The position numbers were made by a program, and so were the translations under genes. Shown here piece by piece: positions 48,872 through 57,768 of a stretch of DNA of 64,000 nt. This DNA comes from Saccharothrix ecbatanensis (GTDB lineage: Bacteria > Actinomycetota > Actinomycetes > Mycobacteriales > Pseudonocardiaceae). The notes below the pieces were generated by a model. The model worked only from the letters and a program-made list of their open reading frames with translations, did not search any database and was not told where the DNA came from. Within the stretch, counting starts at the first letter, position 1. Each line of letters begins with the position of its first letter. The DNA lies in assembly GCF_014205015.1 (NCBI RefSeq), contig NZ_JACHMO010000001.1:682001-746000 (forward strand), given 5' to 3'.

Positions 48872-49882
48872 TCACACCACAACTCCGTCCGCCGGCTCGA
48901 AGTCGAGGAGGCAGCGTTCGTCGGTCAGGATGGTCACGGTGTCGAGGGTCAGTCCGTGTGACGCGGCGAGCGTGCGGAACTCTTCGGTCCGGCGCTCGCG
49001 GCCGCCGTAGTGCGCGAGCATGACCAGGTCCATCTCGGTGTCGGCCCGAAGACCTCCGACCGCTTCGACCACGAGAACGCGCCCGGACGGTCGGGCGGCC
49101 TCGACGCAACGGGCCAGGATGCGGTGCGCGTGCTCGTCGTCCCAGTCGTGGAGGATGTCGAACAGCAAGTACGCGTCCGCCCCTGCCGGGAGTGGGTCGA
49201 AGAAGCTTCCCGCGGTCACTTCGGTTCGGTCGTCAAGACCATGAGCGCTGAAGGTCTTCCTGGCCACGGCGGCAGTCGCTTCGAGGTCGACCAAATGCCC
49301 GTGCATTCGAGGGTGGGCGGTCAGGATCGCGGCGAGTGGGGTGCCGTGGCCGCCGCCGACGTCGACGATGGTGCGGAACCGGGACCAGTCGAAGCCGGCC
49401 ACGACCTGCGGCAGCTGTTCGCGGATCCGCTGGGTCATCTGCCGGTCGAACGTCTCGCGGAGGTGTGGGTGGTCGGTGAGGTCGGCCCAGAAGTCCTGGC
49501 CGTAACGGAGTGGGTAGGCCGCCTCGCCGGTGGCGATGCTGTGGGCGAGGTCGAAGAAGGACAGTTCGGCGCGGCCGGCGGCGGACTCGATGTGCAGGAG
49601 GTTGGCCAGGCCGTTGCCGGCGTCGGCGCGGAGGTTTCCTCCGTACTCGGTGGTCCGGTAGCCGGTGGACGTCCGTTCGACTATGCCGAGGGTGGTCAGG
49701 TGGCCGAGCAGCAGGTCGAGCCCGACCGGTGAGACGTCGAGTTCGGCCGCGAGTCGACTGGCGTCGGCGCCGTCTCCGAGGAGCCGGTCCGGCAGGCCCA
49801 GGGTCACCGCGACCCGCAAGGCCATCGGCGTCGCCAACCCGGCCATTCGGCGGATCTTGTCCACATCGGTGTCGTTTCGCAC
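48872..49882 (-). CDS. SAM-dependent O-methyltransferase
   Basis: A 336-residue protein with an N-terminal dimerisation/winged-helix domain (ASRLAAELDVSPVGLDLLLG) and a C-terminal class I methyltransferase fold. The SAM motif is VDVGGGHGTPLAAIL near residue 165; the DLE acidic residue follows; LFDILHDWDDEHAHRIL is the catalytic helix region with His typical of DnrK-like enzymes; VEAVG follows. It would methylate a hydroxyl of an aromatic or polyketide-type compound. ATG 49882. Stand-alone gene, divergent from the spermidine-synthase-like gene with 50 bp between. Confidence 0.9.
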   Translation of the reverse strand: MRNDTDVDKIRRMAGLATPMALRVAVTLGLPDRLLGDGADASRLAAELDVSPVGLDLLLGHLTTLGIVERTSTGYRTTEYGGNLRADAGNGLANLLHIESAAGRAELSFFDLAHSIATGEAAYPLRYGQDFWADLTDHPHLRETFDRQMTQRIREQLPQVVAGFDWSRFRTIVDVGGGHGTPLAAILTAHPRMHGHLVDLEATAAVARKTFSAHGLDDRTEVTAGSFFDPLPAGADAYLLFDILHDWDDEHAHRILARCVEAARPSGRVLVVEAVGGLRADTEMDLVMLAHYGGRERRTEEFRTLAASHGLTLDTVTILTDERCLLDFEPADGVVV

Positions 49883-49932
49883 GAAGATTCACTGTGGCAT
49901 GGGTGTCAATCGACAGGGTCTAAGGTGGCCGC

Positions 49933-50772
49933 GTGGAATCCCGCGAGGCCGTGGACCGGCAGGTGAAGTTCGGCACGGCACGACTGGCGCCGGCCCCGTA
50001 CCACCCGACCGGCTGGGTCCTCATGGTCGACGGCGCCGCTCAGTCCTATGTGGACCTGGCTGACCCGACGTACCTGCACATTCCCTACATCGAGTGGTTC
50101 GGCCGGGTACTGGACCTGCACTGGCCCGCCGGCGAACCGGTATCGGCCATCCAGGTCGGCGGAGGGGGTTTCACGATCGCGCGGTACCTGGCCGCGACCC
50201 GCCCGGGTTCGCCCCAGACGGTCTACGAACTGGACGGCCCACTGGTCGACCTCGTGCGCTCGCACCTGGACCTGGACTCGATCGCGGACCTCCAGGTGCG
50301 CGTGGAGGACGGCGAGGCGGGAATCGAGCGCACGCCCGACGCCACCGCCGACGTGGTGGTCATGGACGCCACGCGGGCGGGCTTCGTGGCCGTCCACCTG
50401 GCCGCCGTCGAGTTCCTGCGCGAGATCGCCAGGGTCCTCCGCCCCGGCGGCCTCTACCTGGGCAACATGTGGTGCGAGCCGGACATGACCCTGGCACTGC
50501 GCGCCGTGGCCGCCCTTACCGAGGTGTTCCCGCACGTCGCGCTCCTCGCCAAGGCGGGCTTGCTCCTGGGCAAGTCCGCAGGCAACGTCGCCCTGGTCGC
50601 CTCCGACCGCGAGCTGCCACACCAAGCCCTCACCACGGGGCCGGAGGCCGCCGGCAACCGCGTGTTCTGCCTCTCGGCCGGCCAACTGGCGGAGTTTCGC
50701 GGTGTCGCGCCTCCGCTGACGGCCGACCACCCGGCGGAGGCGGTCACCCCTGTGACCCGCTGGACCCGGTAA
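49933..50772 (+). CDS. Spermidine-synthase-like Rossmann protein
   Basis: A 279-residue protein with the spermidine synthase/SAM fold: the motif AIQVGGGGFTIARYLA near residue 74, the acidic strand end TVYELDGPLVDL, and DVVVMDATRAGF at the position of the catalytic Asp loop. The FGTARLAPAPYHPTGWVLMV start and MVDGAAQSYVDLADPTYL are typical of actinobacterial fused-MFS-type relatives, which often lack polyamine activity. Substrate uncertain. GTG 49933 lies 50 bp from the divergent methyltransferase start. Confidence 0.8.
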   Translation: MESREAVDRQVKFGTARLAPAPYHPTGWVLMVDGAAQSYVDLADPTYLHIPYIEWFGRVLDLHWPAGEPVSAIQVGGGGFTIARYLAATRPGSPQTVYELDGPLVDLVRSHLDLDSIADLQVRVEDGEAGIERTPDATADVVVMDATRAGFVAVHLAAVEFLREIARVLRPGGLYLGNMWCEPDMTLALRAVAALTEVFPHVALLAKAGLLLGKSAGNVALVASDRELPHQALTTGPEAAGNRVFCLSAGQLAEFRGVAPPLTADHPAEAVTPVTRWTR

Positions 50773-50925
50773 TCCCAGGGGTCTTCCTCAGGCGGTCAGG
50801 CGGTCAGGCGGACGACAGGTCGGCCGGTGCCGCGTTGGGCCGGACGGGTGGCTTTTGGTCATCTTCGGGACGTGCGCACCCGCCTCCGGAAGGATCGCCT
50901 TCCAGGTTCTCCGCTGGAGGGGCTC

Positions 50926-51393
50926 ATGGATCGATCGTTGCCGGACATCGAGCGCATGGTCGACGACTGGGAGCGCAACGCCGCCGAGAAAGCGGCCCGC
51001 TACCAGGCGATGAGCCAGGAAGTGCAGCAGGTCTCCATAACCGGATCGGCGGCCGACGGGGCCGTCATGGTGACCGTCGGCGCGAACGGCATCCCCACCG
51101 CCGTCACGATGACGTCGAAGGTGCGCCAGCTGGAGCCCGAACGGATCGCCGCCGCGGTGATGGAGGCGATGCGGCAGGCGCAGTCCCGGTACCCGGAGCG
51201 GCTGGCGGAGATCATGTCGCAGACGGTCGGGGACGACTCCACCACCCGCCACCTGCTGACCGAGGCGCGGGCGAACTTCCCCGATCCCGAGCCCGACGCC
51301 GATCCGGGGGCGGCGCGGCAGCCTAGACCTGCCCGCGACCCCGAGGATCCCGACGACTTCAGCAACTCCAGCTTCATGGACGGTGGTCGCTGA
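50926..51393 (+). CDS. YbaB/EbfC-family DNA-binding-like protein
   Basis: A 155-residue protein with the YbaB fold: helix 1 (DRSLPDIERMVDDWERNAAEK), strands VTVGANGIPTAVTM and a long helix (ERIAAAVMEAMRQAQSRYPERLAEIM), then an acidic Pro/Asp tail. In actinobacteria such proteins often precede WXG/RHS toxin genes and may aid secretion or act as nucleoid proteins. ATG 50926 follows GGAGGGG. It overlaps the next gene by a single base in the toxin operon. Confidence 0.8.
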   Translation: MDRSLPDIERMVDDWERNAAEKAARYQAMSQEVQQVSITGSAADGAVMVTVGANGIPTAVTMTSKVRQLEPERIAAAVMEAMRQAQSRYPERLAEIMSQTVGDDSTTRHLLTEARANFPDPEPDADPGAARQPRPARDPEDPDDFSNSSFMDGGR

Positions 51394-51698
51394 TGGCCGG
51401 CGGTTACGACGTCCTCGTCGACGAACTCGACGCGCACGCCCGCAAGGTCGACGGGTTCGCCGAGCGCCTCCGCGCGGCGGCCGACGCGGCCCGGCAGGTG
51501 ACCATGAACAACGACGCCTACGGCGTGATCTGCCAGCCGTTCGCCGCGATGCTCCAGCCGTTCGAGGAGATGGGCGTGAACGCCCTGAGCAAGGGTGTCG
51601 AGGCGATCGCCGACACGGCCGAGCGGATGCGCAAGACCTCCGAGTCCTACGGTGAGCAGGAAAGCTCGGAAGCCGCTCGGTTCGGCGGCGTGTCGTGA
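51393..51698 (+). CDS. WXG100/EspC-like small helical protein
   Basis: A 101-residue, two-helix protein (VDELDAHARKVDGFAERLRA and GVNALSKGVEAIADTAERMR) of the ESX secretion-target type (type VII). No WXG triplet; the turn reads MNNDAYGVICQPF. It overlaps the genes on both sides (1 bp and 4 bp). It likely pairs with the N-terminal helical domain of the RHS protein to form a type VII secretion substrate. Confidence 0.8.
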   Translation: MAGGYDVLVDELDAHARKVDGFAERLRAAADAARQVTMNNDAYGVICQPFAAMLQPFEEMGVNALSKGVEAIADTAERMRKTSESYGEQESSEAARFGGVS

Positions 51699-54600
51699 AC
51701 AACCCGTTGGTAGCGCAGGCCCAGTCCGACACCACGGCCGTCACCGGCATCGGGATCCTCGAAGCGTCCCAAGGGCTGGCTTCCGGCGTGGCCGGCGGTG
51801 ACTGGGTCGCGGCCGGGCTCGGCGGTGTCGGCGTCGGCCTCGAAGTGCTGAGCATGGTGGTGGACCCGATCGGCACGCTCGCCTCCTACGGCGTGTCGTG
51901 GTTGATCGAGCACGTCCAGCCGCTGAAGGAGGCGCTGGACTGGCTCGCGGGCGACCCGCCGGTCATCCGCTCGTTCAGCGAGACCTGGGCGAACGTGGCC
52001 GCCGAGGTGGCGAGCGTCGCGCAGGACTACGGCAACGAGGCCAAGACCGGCACGGCCGGCTGGACCGGGTCAGCCGCCGACGCCTACCGCTCGCACTCGG
52101 CGCAGGTCGCGGACGCGGTGGCGGGGGCAGGCGCGCTCGCCGAGGGCATCTCCGCCGGTGTGATGATCATGGGCGAGGTCGTCGCGTTCGTCCGCGAGAT
52201 GGTCCGCGACATCGTCGCCGAGCTGATCGGCCGGCTCATCGCGTGGGCGCTGGAGCTCGCCGCCACGCTCGGCCTCGCCACGCCGGTGGTCGTCACCCAG
52301 GCGGTGACCGCGATCTCGCGCGTGGTCAACAAGATCGGCGACCTGATCCGCAAGCTGGTCAAGACCATCGGCAACGTCGCGCCGCGCATCCGCAAGGTCA
52401 TCGACAAGCTCGACGAGATCATGGCCAAGCTGGCGAAGCTGATGCGCAAGGGCGACGGCTCGACCACCCCGAGCGGCTCGACCAGCCCCGGCGGCTCGAC
52501 CACCCCGAGCGGCACCACCAGCCCTAGTGGCACCACGAGCCCGAGCGGCACGACCAGTCCCAGCGGCACCACGTCGCCGTCCGGGGCGGACGGCCCGTCC
52601 ACCCACCCGTCGGGCACGGACACCCCCAGCGGCCGGAGCCCCAACGGCACCGACCCGGGCGGCTCCACCAGCCCGTCCACGACTCCGGGTGACGGCACGC
52701 TGACCAGCCCCAACGGCAAACCCGACGCCACCAACCCGAAGGGCGACAACCCCAAGGGCGACACCGACGGCGGCGGTCAGCGCTCGGAGGGCAACGGCGG
52801 CTGCGACGGCAAGGGCGGCGACCCGGTCGACGTCGTGTCCGGCCAGATGATCACCTCCAAGGTCGACCTCGCGCTGCCCGGCCTGCTGCCGCTGACCGTG
52901 AACCGCGCCTACGCCTCGGACTACCGCGACGGACGCCTCCTCGGCCCCGGCTGGTCCTCCACGCTCGACCAGCGACTCGAAGTGACCGACGACGGCGTCC
53001 GGTACGTCGGCGACGACGCGCAGGTGCTGACGTACCCGAAGCCGGGGGAGGAGCCGGCGCTGCCGCGGCACGGCGCGCAGTGGCCGCTCACCCACGACGC
53101 CGAGACCGACACCTACCGCGTCGAGGACCCGGAATCCGGCTGGGTGCGGCACTTCGCGCCCAACTCCGGCGAACCGGGAACCCGGCCGATCACCGCCCTG
53201 ACCGACCGTGACGGCCACGAGGTCGCCTACACCCGCGACCCGTCGGGACTGCCGCTCGCGGTCCGCCACTCCGGCGGCTACTACGTCGCCGTCGACATCG
53301 TGGAAGGGCCGGCGGGCCCGCGCCTGTCCGGCTTACGGTTGATCGACCGGCAGGGCCAGGGCGTGACGGTCGTGTCCTACCTCTACGACGACCGCGGCCG
53401 GCTGACCGGCATCGTCAACTCCAGCGGCCTGCCGTACCGCTACGAGTACGACGACACCGACCGCATCACCGCGTGGGTCGACCGCAACGACTTCCGCTAC
53501 GAGTACGAGTACCGCGCGGACGGCCGGGTGGTGCGCGGGCGCAGCGACGGCGGCTACCTCGACGCGACGTTCCAGTACGACCTGGCGAACCGCGTCACGG
53601 CGGTCACCAACAGCCTCGGGCACGTCACGCGCTACCACTACGACGCGCACAACCACATCACGAGGGTGGTCGACCCGCTCGGCAACGAGGAGCTGACCGA
53701 GTACGACCGCCTGCACCGCCTGCTGTCGCGCACCGACGCGCTCGGCAACACCACCCGGTACGTGCGCGACGACGCAGGCGAGGTCGTCCGGGTGGAGCAC
53801 CCCGACGGCACGGTCACGTCCGTCGAGTACGACGAGCGGTGGCGGCTGCCGACCCGGATCGTCCAGCCCGGCGACGTCCAGTGGCGGCACACCTACTCCG
53901 ACACCGGCGCGGTGCTGACGACCACGGACCCGGTGGGCGCCGTGACCACGTCCGAACTCGACGCGCACGGCCACCTCGTGGCGACCGTCGGGCCGGACGG
54001 CGTGCGCTCGACGTTCACCAGCGACGGCACGGGGCGGCCGACGTCGGCCACCACCCCGACCGGCGCGACCACCCGGTACGAGGTGGACGGGTTCGGCCGG
54101 CTCGTCGCCACCACCGGGTCGGACGGCGCCGTCACCCGGTACGGCTGGACCACCGAGGGCAGGCTCGTCTGGCAGCTCACGCCGGACGGCGCCCGCCAGG
54201 ACCTCTCCTACGACCCCGAGGGCAACCTGCTCGTCAGCCGTTCCGGCGACGGCGCGGTCACCACGTTCGAAGTGGGGCCGTTCAACCTGCCGGTGGCGCG
54301 CACCGGGTCGGACGGCATCCGCTACACGTTCGACTACGACACCGAGCTGCGGCTGGTCCGGGTGACCAACCCGCTCGGCCTCACCTGGGACTACGAGTAC
54401 GACCCGGCCGGCAACCTGGTCCGCGAGAGCGACTTCACCGGTCGTGAGGTGACGTACCGCTACGACGCCGCCGGCCGCCAGGTAAGCCGGGCCGAAGCCG
54501 CCGCCGCGCTGGAGCTGGTGCGCGACAGCCGCGGTCGGATCCTCGTGCAGCGCATGGCGGGCGAGCGGCCGGTCGAGTTCGAGTACGACCGGGCCGGGTA

Positions 54601-56368
54601 CCTGCGCCGGGCGGGCGACGGCGTCACCGAGGTCGTCTACGAGCGCGACGCGCTGGGCCGTCCCGTGGTGGAAGCGGTCGACGGCCGGGCGGTGCGCAGC
54701 GAGTACGACCTGCTCGGCCGCCGGGTCCGCCGCACCACGCCGTCGGGCGTGCAGACCACGTGGCAGTACGCGCCGACGCGGCAGCCGGTGGCACTGGTCG
54801 GCACGGCGGGCGCGCTGCACTTCGAGTACGACGCCGCCGGCCGGGAAGTGACCCGCCGCCTCGGGCCACGCGCCGCGTTGACCCAGACGTACGACGCGTC
54901 GGGCCGCCTCGCCGCGCAGAGCGTGTGGGCGCACCCGTCACCCGACCCGACCACGCCGGACGTGCCCGCCAACCACTACGTGCCGGTGCAGCAACGGACC
55001 TACCGCTACCGCGCGGACGGCGTGACCACCGCGGTCGGCGACCGGCTGCGCGGTGACCGCGTGTACGACCTCACCCCGGCGGGCCGCGTCGCCGGCGTCA
55101 CCGGTGCGACATGGCGCGAGCAGTACGCCTACGACGCACTGGGCAACCTTGCGGCCACCCAACCCGCGACGCCGTCCGACACGGCGGGCCCGCGCGTGCT
55201 CGACGGCCTCCTGCTGCGCGGCGCCGGGCGCAGCAGCTACGAGTACGACGACGCCGGCCGCCTGGTCCGGCAGATCCGACGCACCCTGTCCGGGCAGCAG
55301 CGGGTGTGGACGTACCGGTGGAACGGCCACCACCAGCTCGTCGGCGCGACCACACCGGACGGCGCGAGCTGGCGGTACGTCTACGACCCGTTCGGCCGGC
55401 GGGTCGCCAAGCAGCGGCTGGACGAGCACGGCGCGGTGCTGGACGAGACGGTGTTCACCTGGGACGGCGCGCAACTCGCCGAGCAGCGGCACACCAGCGC
55501 CGGCCGGGTGACCGCGACGTCGTGGGACTACCGCAGCGGCGAACCGCTCACCCAGACCAGCCGGTCGTGGCTCGCCGACGCGCCCGCCGAGGTGATCGAC
55601 ACCAGGTTCCACGCGATCGTGTCCGACCTGGTCGGCACGCCCACCGAGCTGGTCGGGCCGGACGGCCGCGTCGCCTGGTACCGCACGGAGAGCCTGTGGG
55701 GCGAGGAACTGGGGCTGTACTCGCGCGGCGACGCCGACTGCCCGCTCCGGTTCCCCGGCCAGTACCACGACCGCGAGACCGGGCTGCACTACAACTTCCA
55801 CCGCTACTACGACCCCGCGACCGCCCGCTACCTCAGCCCCGACCCGGTAGGGCTGCGGCCGTCCGCGAACCACTACACCTACGTCGCCAACCCGCTCGTG
55901 GTCTGCGACCCGTTCGGCCTCGCCGGCTACCGGGGCCCGAACGGCCAGTACGCCGTCGACCCCAACGCGCCGCCGAGCAGCACCCACAACCGCAGCACCG
56001 AGTACCCGCACACCTACTGGGACTCCACCCACGACACGATGGCCACCAACTGGACCCGGGAGGGGCAGGCGCTGGGCTCGCGGCCGGTCGACGCGAGCGG
56101 CGTCCCCATCCCGCGCGACCAGCTGACCTGGGTGGACGCGAACGGCACCACGATCCCGTTCGACCAGCTCACCTACGACCACAACCCGGCGGTCGTGCAG
56201 CACTGGAACCAGGAAGGCTACGATCAGTCCGCCTCCCAGCGGGAGGCCTGGTACAACCAGACCGACGACATGGAAGCCATGACGAGGAGCGAGAACTCCC
56301 GGCGCGGCGCCCTGTTGACGGAGCGGTACAGCGACACACCACCCGGGCCGAACTACTCCTGCACCTGA
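51695..56368 (+). CDS. RHS-repeat polymorphic toxin with WXG-type N-terminus
   Basis: A 1557-residue toxin delivery protein. Residues 1-250 are helical with a WXG-like turn (GTAGWTGSAADAYR near 125) and amphipathic segments. Residues 256-375 are a Ser/Gly/Thr/Pro-rich linker. From 375 the DUF6531 start (GDPVDVVSGQMITSKVDL) leads into more than 20 YD/RHS repeats (patterns such as YEYDDTDRITAW). The RHS core end is GLHYNFHRYYDPATARYLSP followed by DPFGLAG (about residue 1400). The final 150 residues vary, with YDHNPAVVQHWNQEGYD and a later MTRSENSRRGA; this resembles HNH/EndoVII-type nuclease toxins. GTG start overlaps the WXG gene stop by 4 bp. The nuclease call is tentative. Confidence 0.9.
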   Translation: MNNPLVAQAQSDTTAVTGIGILEASQGLASGVAGGDWVAAGLGGVGVGLEVLSMVVDPIGTLASYGVSWLIEHVQPLKEALDWLAGDPPVIRSFSETWANVAAEVASVAQDYGNEAKTGTAGWTGSAADAYRSHSAQVADAVAGAGALAEGISAGVMIMGEVVAFVREMVRDIVAELIGRLIAWALELAATLGLATPVVVTQAVTAISRVVNKIGDLIRKLVKTIGNVAPRIRKVIDKLDEIMAKLAKLMRKGDGSTTPSGSTSPGGSTTPSGTTSPSGTTSPSGTTSPSGTTSPSGADGPSTHPSGTDTPSGRSPNGTDPGGSTSPSTTPGDGTLTSPNGKPDATNPKGDNPKGDTDGGGQRSEGNGGCDGKGGDPVDVVSGQMITSKVDLALPGLLPLTVNRAYASDYRDGRLLGPGWSSTLDQRLEVTDDGVRYVGDDAQVLTYPKPGEEPALPRHGAQWPLTHDAETDTYRVEDPESGWVRHFAPNSGEPGTRPITALTDRDGHEVAYTRDPSGLPLAVRHSGGYYVAVDIVEGPAGPRLSGLRLIDRQGQGVTVVSYLYDDRGRLTGIVNSSGLPYRYEYDDTDRITAWVDRNDFRYEYEYRADGRVVRGRSDGGYLDATFQYDLANRVTAVTNSLGHVTRYHYDAHNHITRVVDPLGNEELTEYDRLHRLLSRTDALGNTTRYVRDDAGEVVRVEHPDGTVTSVEYDERWRLPTRIVQPGDVQWRHTYSDTGAVLTTTDPVGAVTTSELDAHGHLVATVGPDGVRSTFTSDGTGRPTSATTPTGATTRYEVDGFGRLVATTGSDGAVTRYGWTTEGRLVWQLTPDGARQDLSYDPEGNLLVSRSGDGAVTTFEVGPFNLPVARTGSDGIRYTFDYDTELRLVRVTNPLGLTWDYEYDPAGNLVRESDFTGREVTYRYDAAGRQVSRAEAAAALELVRDSRGRILVQRMAGERPVEFEYDRAGYLRRAGDGVTEVVYERDALGRPVVEAVDGRAVRSEYDLLGRRVRRTTPSGVQTTWQYAPTRQPVALVGTAGALHFEYDAAGREVTRRLGPRAALTQTYDASGRLAAQSVWAHPSPDPTTPDVPANHYVPVQQRTYRYRADGVTTAVGDRLRGDRVYDLTPAGRVAGVTGATWREQYAYDALGNLAATQPATPSDTAGPRVLDGLLLRGAGRSSYEYDDAGRLVRQIRRTLSGQQRVWTYRWNGHHQLVGATTPDGASWRYVYDPFGRRVAKQRLDEHGAVLDETVFTWDGAQLAEQRHTSAGRVTATSWDYRSGEPLTQTSRSWLADAPAEVIDTRFHAIVSDLVGTPTELVGPDGRVAWYRTESLWGEELGLYSRGDADCPLRFPGQYHDRETGLHYNFHRYYDPATARYLSPDPVGLRPSANHYTYVANPLVVCDPFGLAGYRGPNGQYAVDPNAPPSSTHNRSTEYPHTYWDSTHDTMATNWTREGQALGSRPVDASGVPIPRDQLTWVDANGTTIPFDQLTYDHNPAVVQHWNQEGYDQSASQREAWYNQTDDMEAMTRSENSRRGALLTERYSDTPPGPNYSCT
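52459..52578 (+). repeat. Degenerate tandem repeat coding for an SGTT-rich linker
   Basis: About ten copies of an 18-bp-like unit (variants of ggcaccaccagccccagc) encode S-G-T-T-S-P units within the RHS toxin. It is protein-coding spacer between the secretion head and the RHS shell. Confidence 0.8.
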
Positions 56369-56401
56369 CAAAAAAGACGAGACGCCCTCGGAGGACGGAA
56401 C

Positions 56402-57181
56402 GTGGACCTGGCGGCGACCTTCGCGGCAATCCCCGGAGCCGTTCCGGTCGACGGGGTGCCCGATGCCTGGTTCTGGACGCACGCGCCGAAGTTCGGCAAC
56501 ACCGCCGTCCTCAGCCGCGACGGCAAGCACGCTTTCCAGTGCTACGCGCACAACTCGTACGACGAGGGCCTGGCGCGCGCGGTCGTCACGTTCGCGCGGG
56601 AGCACGACTCCGAGCTGATCGCGCCGCCCGAGCGTCCGCTGGTCGTGGTGGAGGGCTTCGCGCACGAGGGTTTCGGCTTCGACATGGTGGTCGCCGTCAG
56701 CCCGACCGTGCACAAGTACCAGGCGGACAAGCCCGAGGTGCACGCGGTGACCAGGGCGGTGTTCCCCGCGTACCGCTGCGAGTTCTCCGGCGCGGAGACC
56801 GAGGAAGACGCGGCGTACCGCTACACGCGCGCGGCCGGCGCGCAGCCGACCAGGTGGGACCGGGAACCCAACCCGTACCTGAAGATGCGCCACCGTGCGG
56901 CGTCCGGGCGGGAGATCCCGGAACGGGGCTTCATCAACCCGTCCAGGATCGTCAAGGAGTTCGCCGACCTGCCGGTGCGCGCGGACGGGTTCGTGGAGTT
57001 CGAGAACTACGAGCAGCGGGTGTGGCTGGTGACGTGGGAGGACGCCTACGTCGTCGCCTCGGAGGGTTCGGAGGGTTCGGAGCCGGCGCGGCTGGACTTC
57101 GACGTCCTGGTCGAGTTCACCAAGCAAGCCCTCTACGGCCCCAACCGCGCCTCGGGCGAGTCTGCGATCACCAAGCCCTGA
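56402..57181 (+). CDS. Putative immunity protein of the RHS toxin
   Basis: A 259-residue cytoplasmic protein of no family I can name. It is mixed alpha/beta, acidic, with the segments AWFWTHAPKFGNTAVLSRDG and RPLVVVEGFAHEGFGFDMVV, and a SEGSEGSEP turn. No signal peptide. It starts 34 bp after the toxin gene with GGAGGACGG upstream. Position and size make it the likely immunity protein that blocks the C-terminal toxin domain. Confidence 0.65.
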   Translation: MDLAATFAAIPGAVPVDGVPDAWFWTHAPKFGNTAVLSRDGKHAFQCYAHNSYDEGLARAVVTFAREHDSELIAPPERPLVVVEGFAHEGFGFDMVVAVSPTVHKYQADKPEVHAVTRAVFPAYRCEFSGAETEEDAAYRYTRAAGAQPTRWDREPNPYLKMRHRAASGREIPERGFINPSRIVKEFADLPVRADGFVEFENYEQRVWLVTWEDAYVVASEGSEGSEPARLDFDVLVEFTKQALYGPNRASGESAITKP

Positions 57182-57267
57182 GCCGCCGGTCTCGTCGCGG
57201 TCGAGTGAGCCCCAGCGTCGTGCCGTGTGGCACCGCGTGACGTCCTCGAAAAAAATCGGTCGAGAAA

Positions 57268-57306
57268 TGTCGAGGGGGATGTCGAGAACCCGGACGCGGC
57301 TCCGTC
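57268..57306 (+). promoter_or_regulatory. ECF42-type promoter of the DGPF/sigma operon
   Basis: TGTCGA at 57280-57285 and CGTC at 57303-57306 lie 17 bp apart, 50 bp before the DGPF gene. TGTCGA also occurs at 57268-57273. From memory the ECF42 promoter motif is TGTCGA in the -35 and CG[AT]C in the -10, so the sigma factor two genes on probably drives its own operon. Confidence 0.7.
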
Positions 57307-57355
57307 TCTGAAGCGAACACGGTCACAGCGGCCGTACCGCACCAAGGAGAACATC

Positions 57356-57763
57356 ATGGCCAAGTACCTGCTGCTCAAGCACTACCGCGGCGCGCCGGCG
57401 GCGGTCAACGACGTGCCGATGGACCAGTGGACGCCGGAGGAGGTCACGGCCCACGTGCAGTACATGCGCGACTTCGCCGACCGGCTGGAGACGACTGGCG
57501 AGTACGTCGACGGGCAGGCCCTCTCCCCGGAGGGCACGTTCGTCCGCTCCGACGGCGAGGGGCGTCCGCCGATCACCGACGGTCCGTTCGCGGAGACCAA
57601 GGACCTGATCGCCGGCTGGATGGTGATCGACGTCGACAGCTACGAGCGGGCGGTCGAGCTGGCCGGCGAGCTGTCCGCGGCTCCGGGCGCGGGCGGCAAG
57701 CCGATCCACGAGTGGCTGGAGCTGCGCCCGTTCCTGCACGCGCCGCCGACCATCACGGAGTGA
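57356..57763 (+). CDS. DGPF/YCII-domain protein
   Basis: A 135-residue protein: MAKYLLLKHYRGAP at the start and the DGPF motif in ITDGPFAETKDLIAGW. It belongs to the YCII-related family that is almost always paired with ECF42 sigma factors. Function unknown; it may act as the sensor or as output of the sigma factor. ATG 57356 follows AAGGAGA. Confidence 0.93.
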   Translation: MAKYLLLKHYRGAPAAVNDVPMDQWTPEEVTAHVQYMRDFADRLETTGEYVDGQALSPEGTFVRSDGEGRPPITDGPFAETKDLIAGWMVIDVDSYERAVELAGELSAAPGAGGKPIHEWLELRPFLHAPPTITE

Positions 57764-57768
57764 CACAC

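Noticed and set aside
52459..52578. Regular repeats that might be taken for a CRISPR array
   Set aside because: Units are contiguous, in frame and code for an SGTT linker inside the RHS toxin; there are no unique spacers and no cas genes.
54938..57127. A 729-codon open frame opposite the RHS toxin and immunity genes
   Set aside because: Antisense shadow of the RHS repeats; composition (Val/Arg/Gly/His) and lack of motifs are typical of such artefacts.
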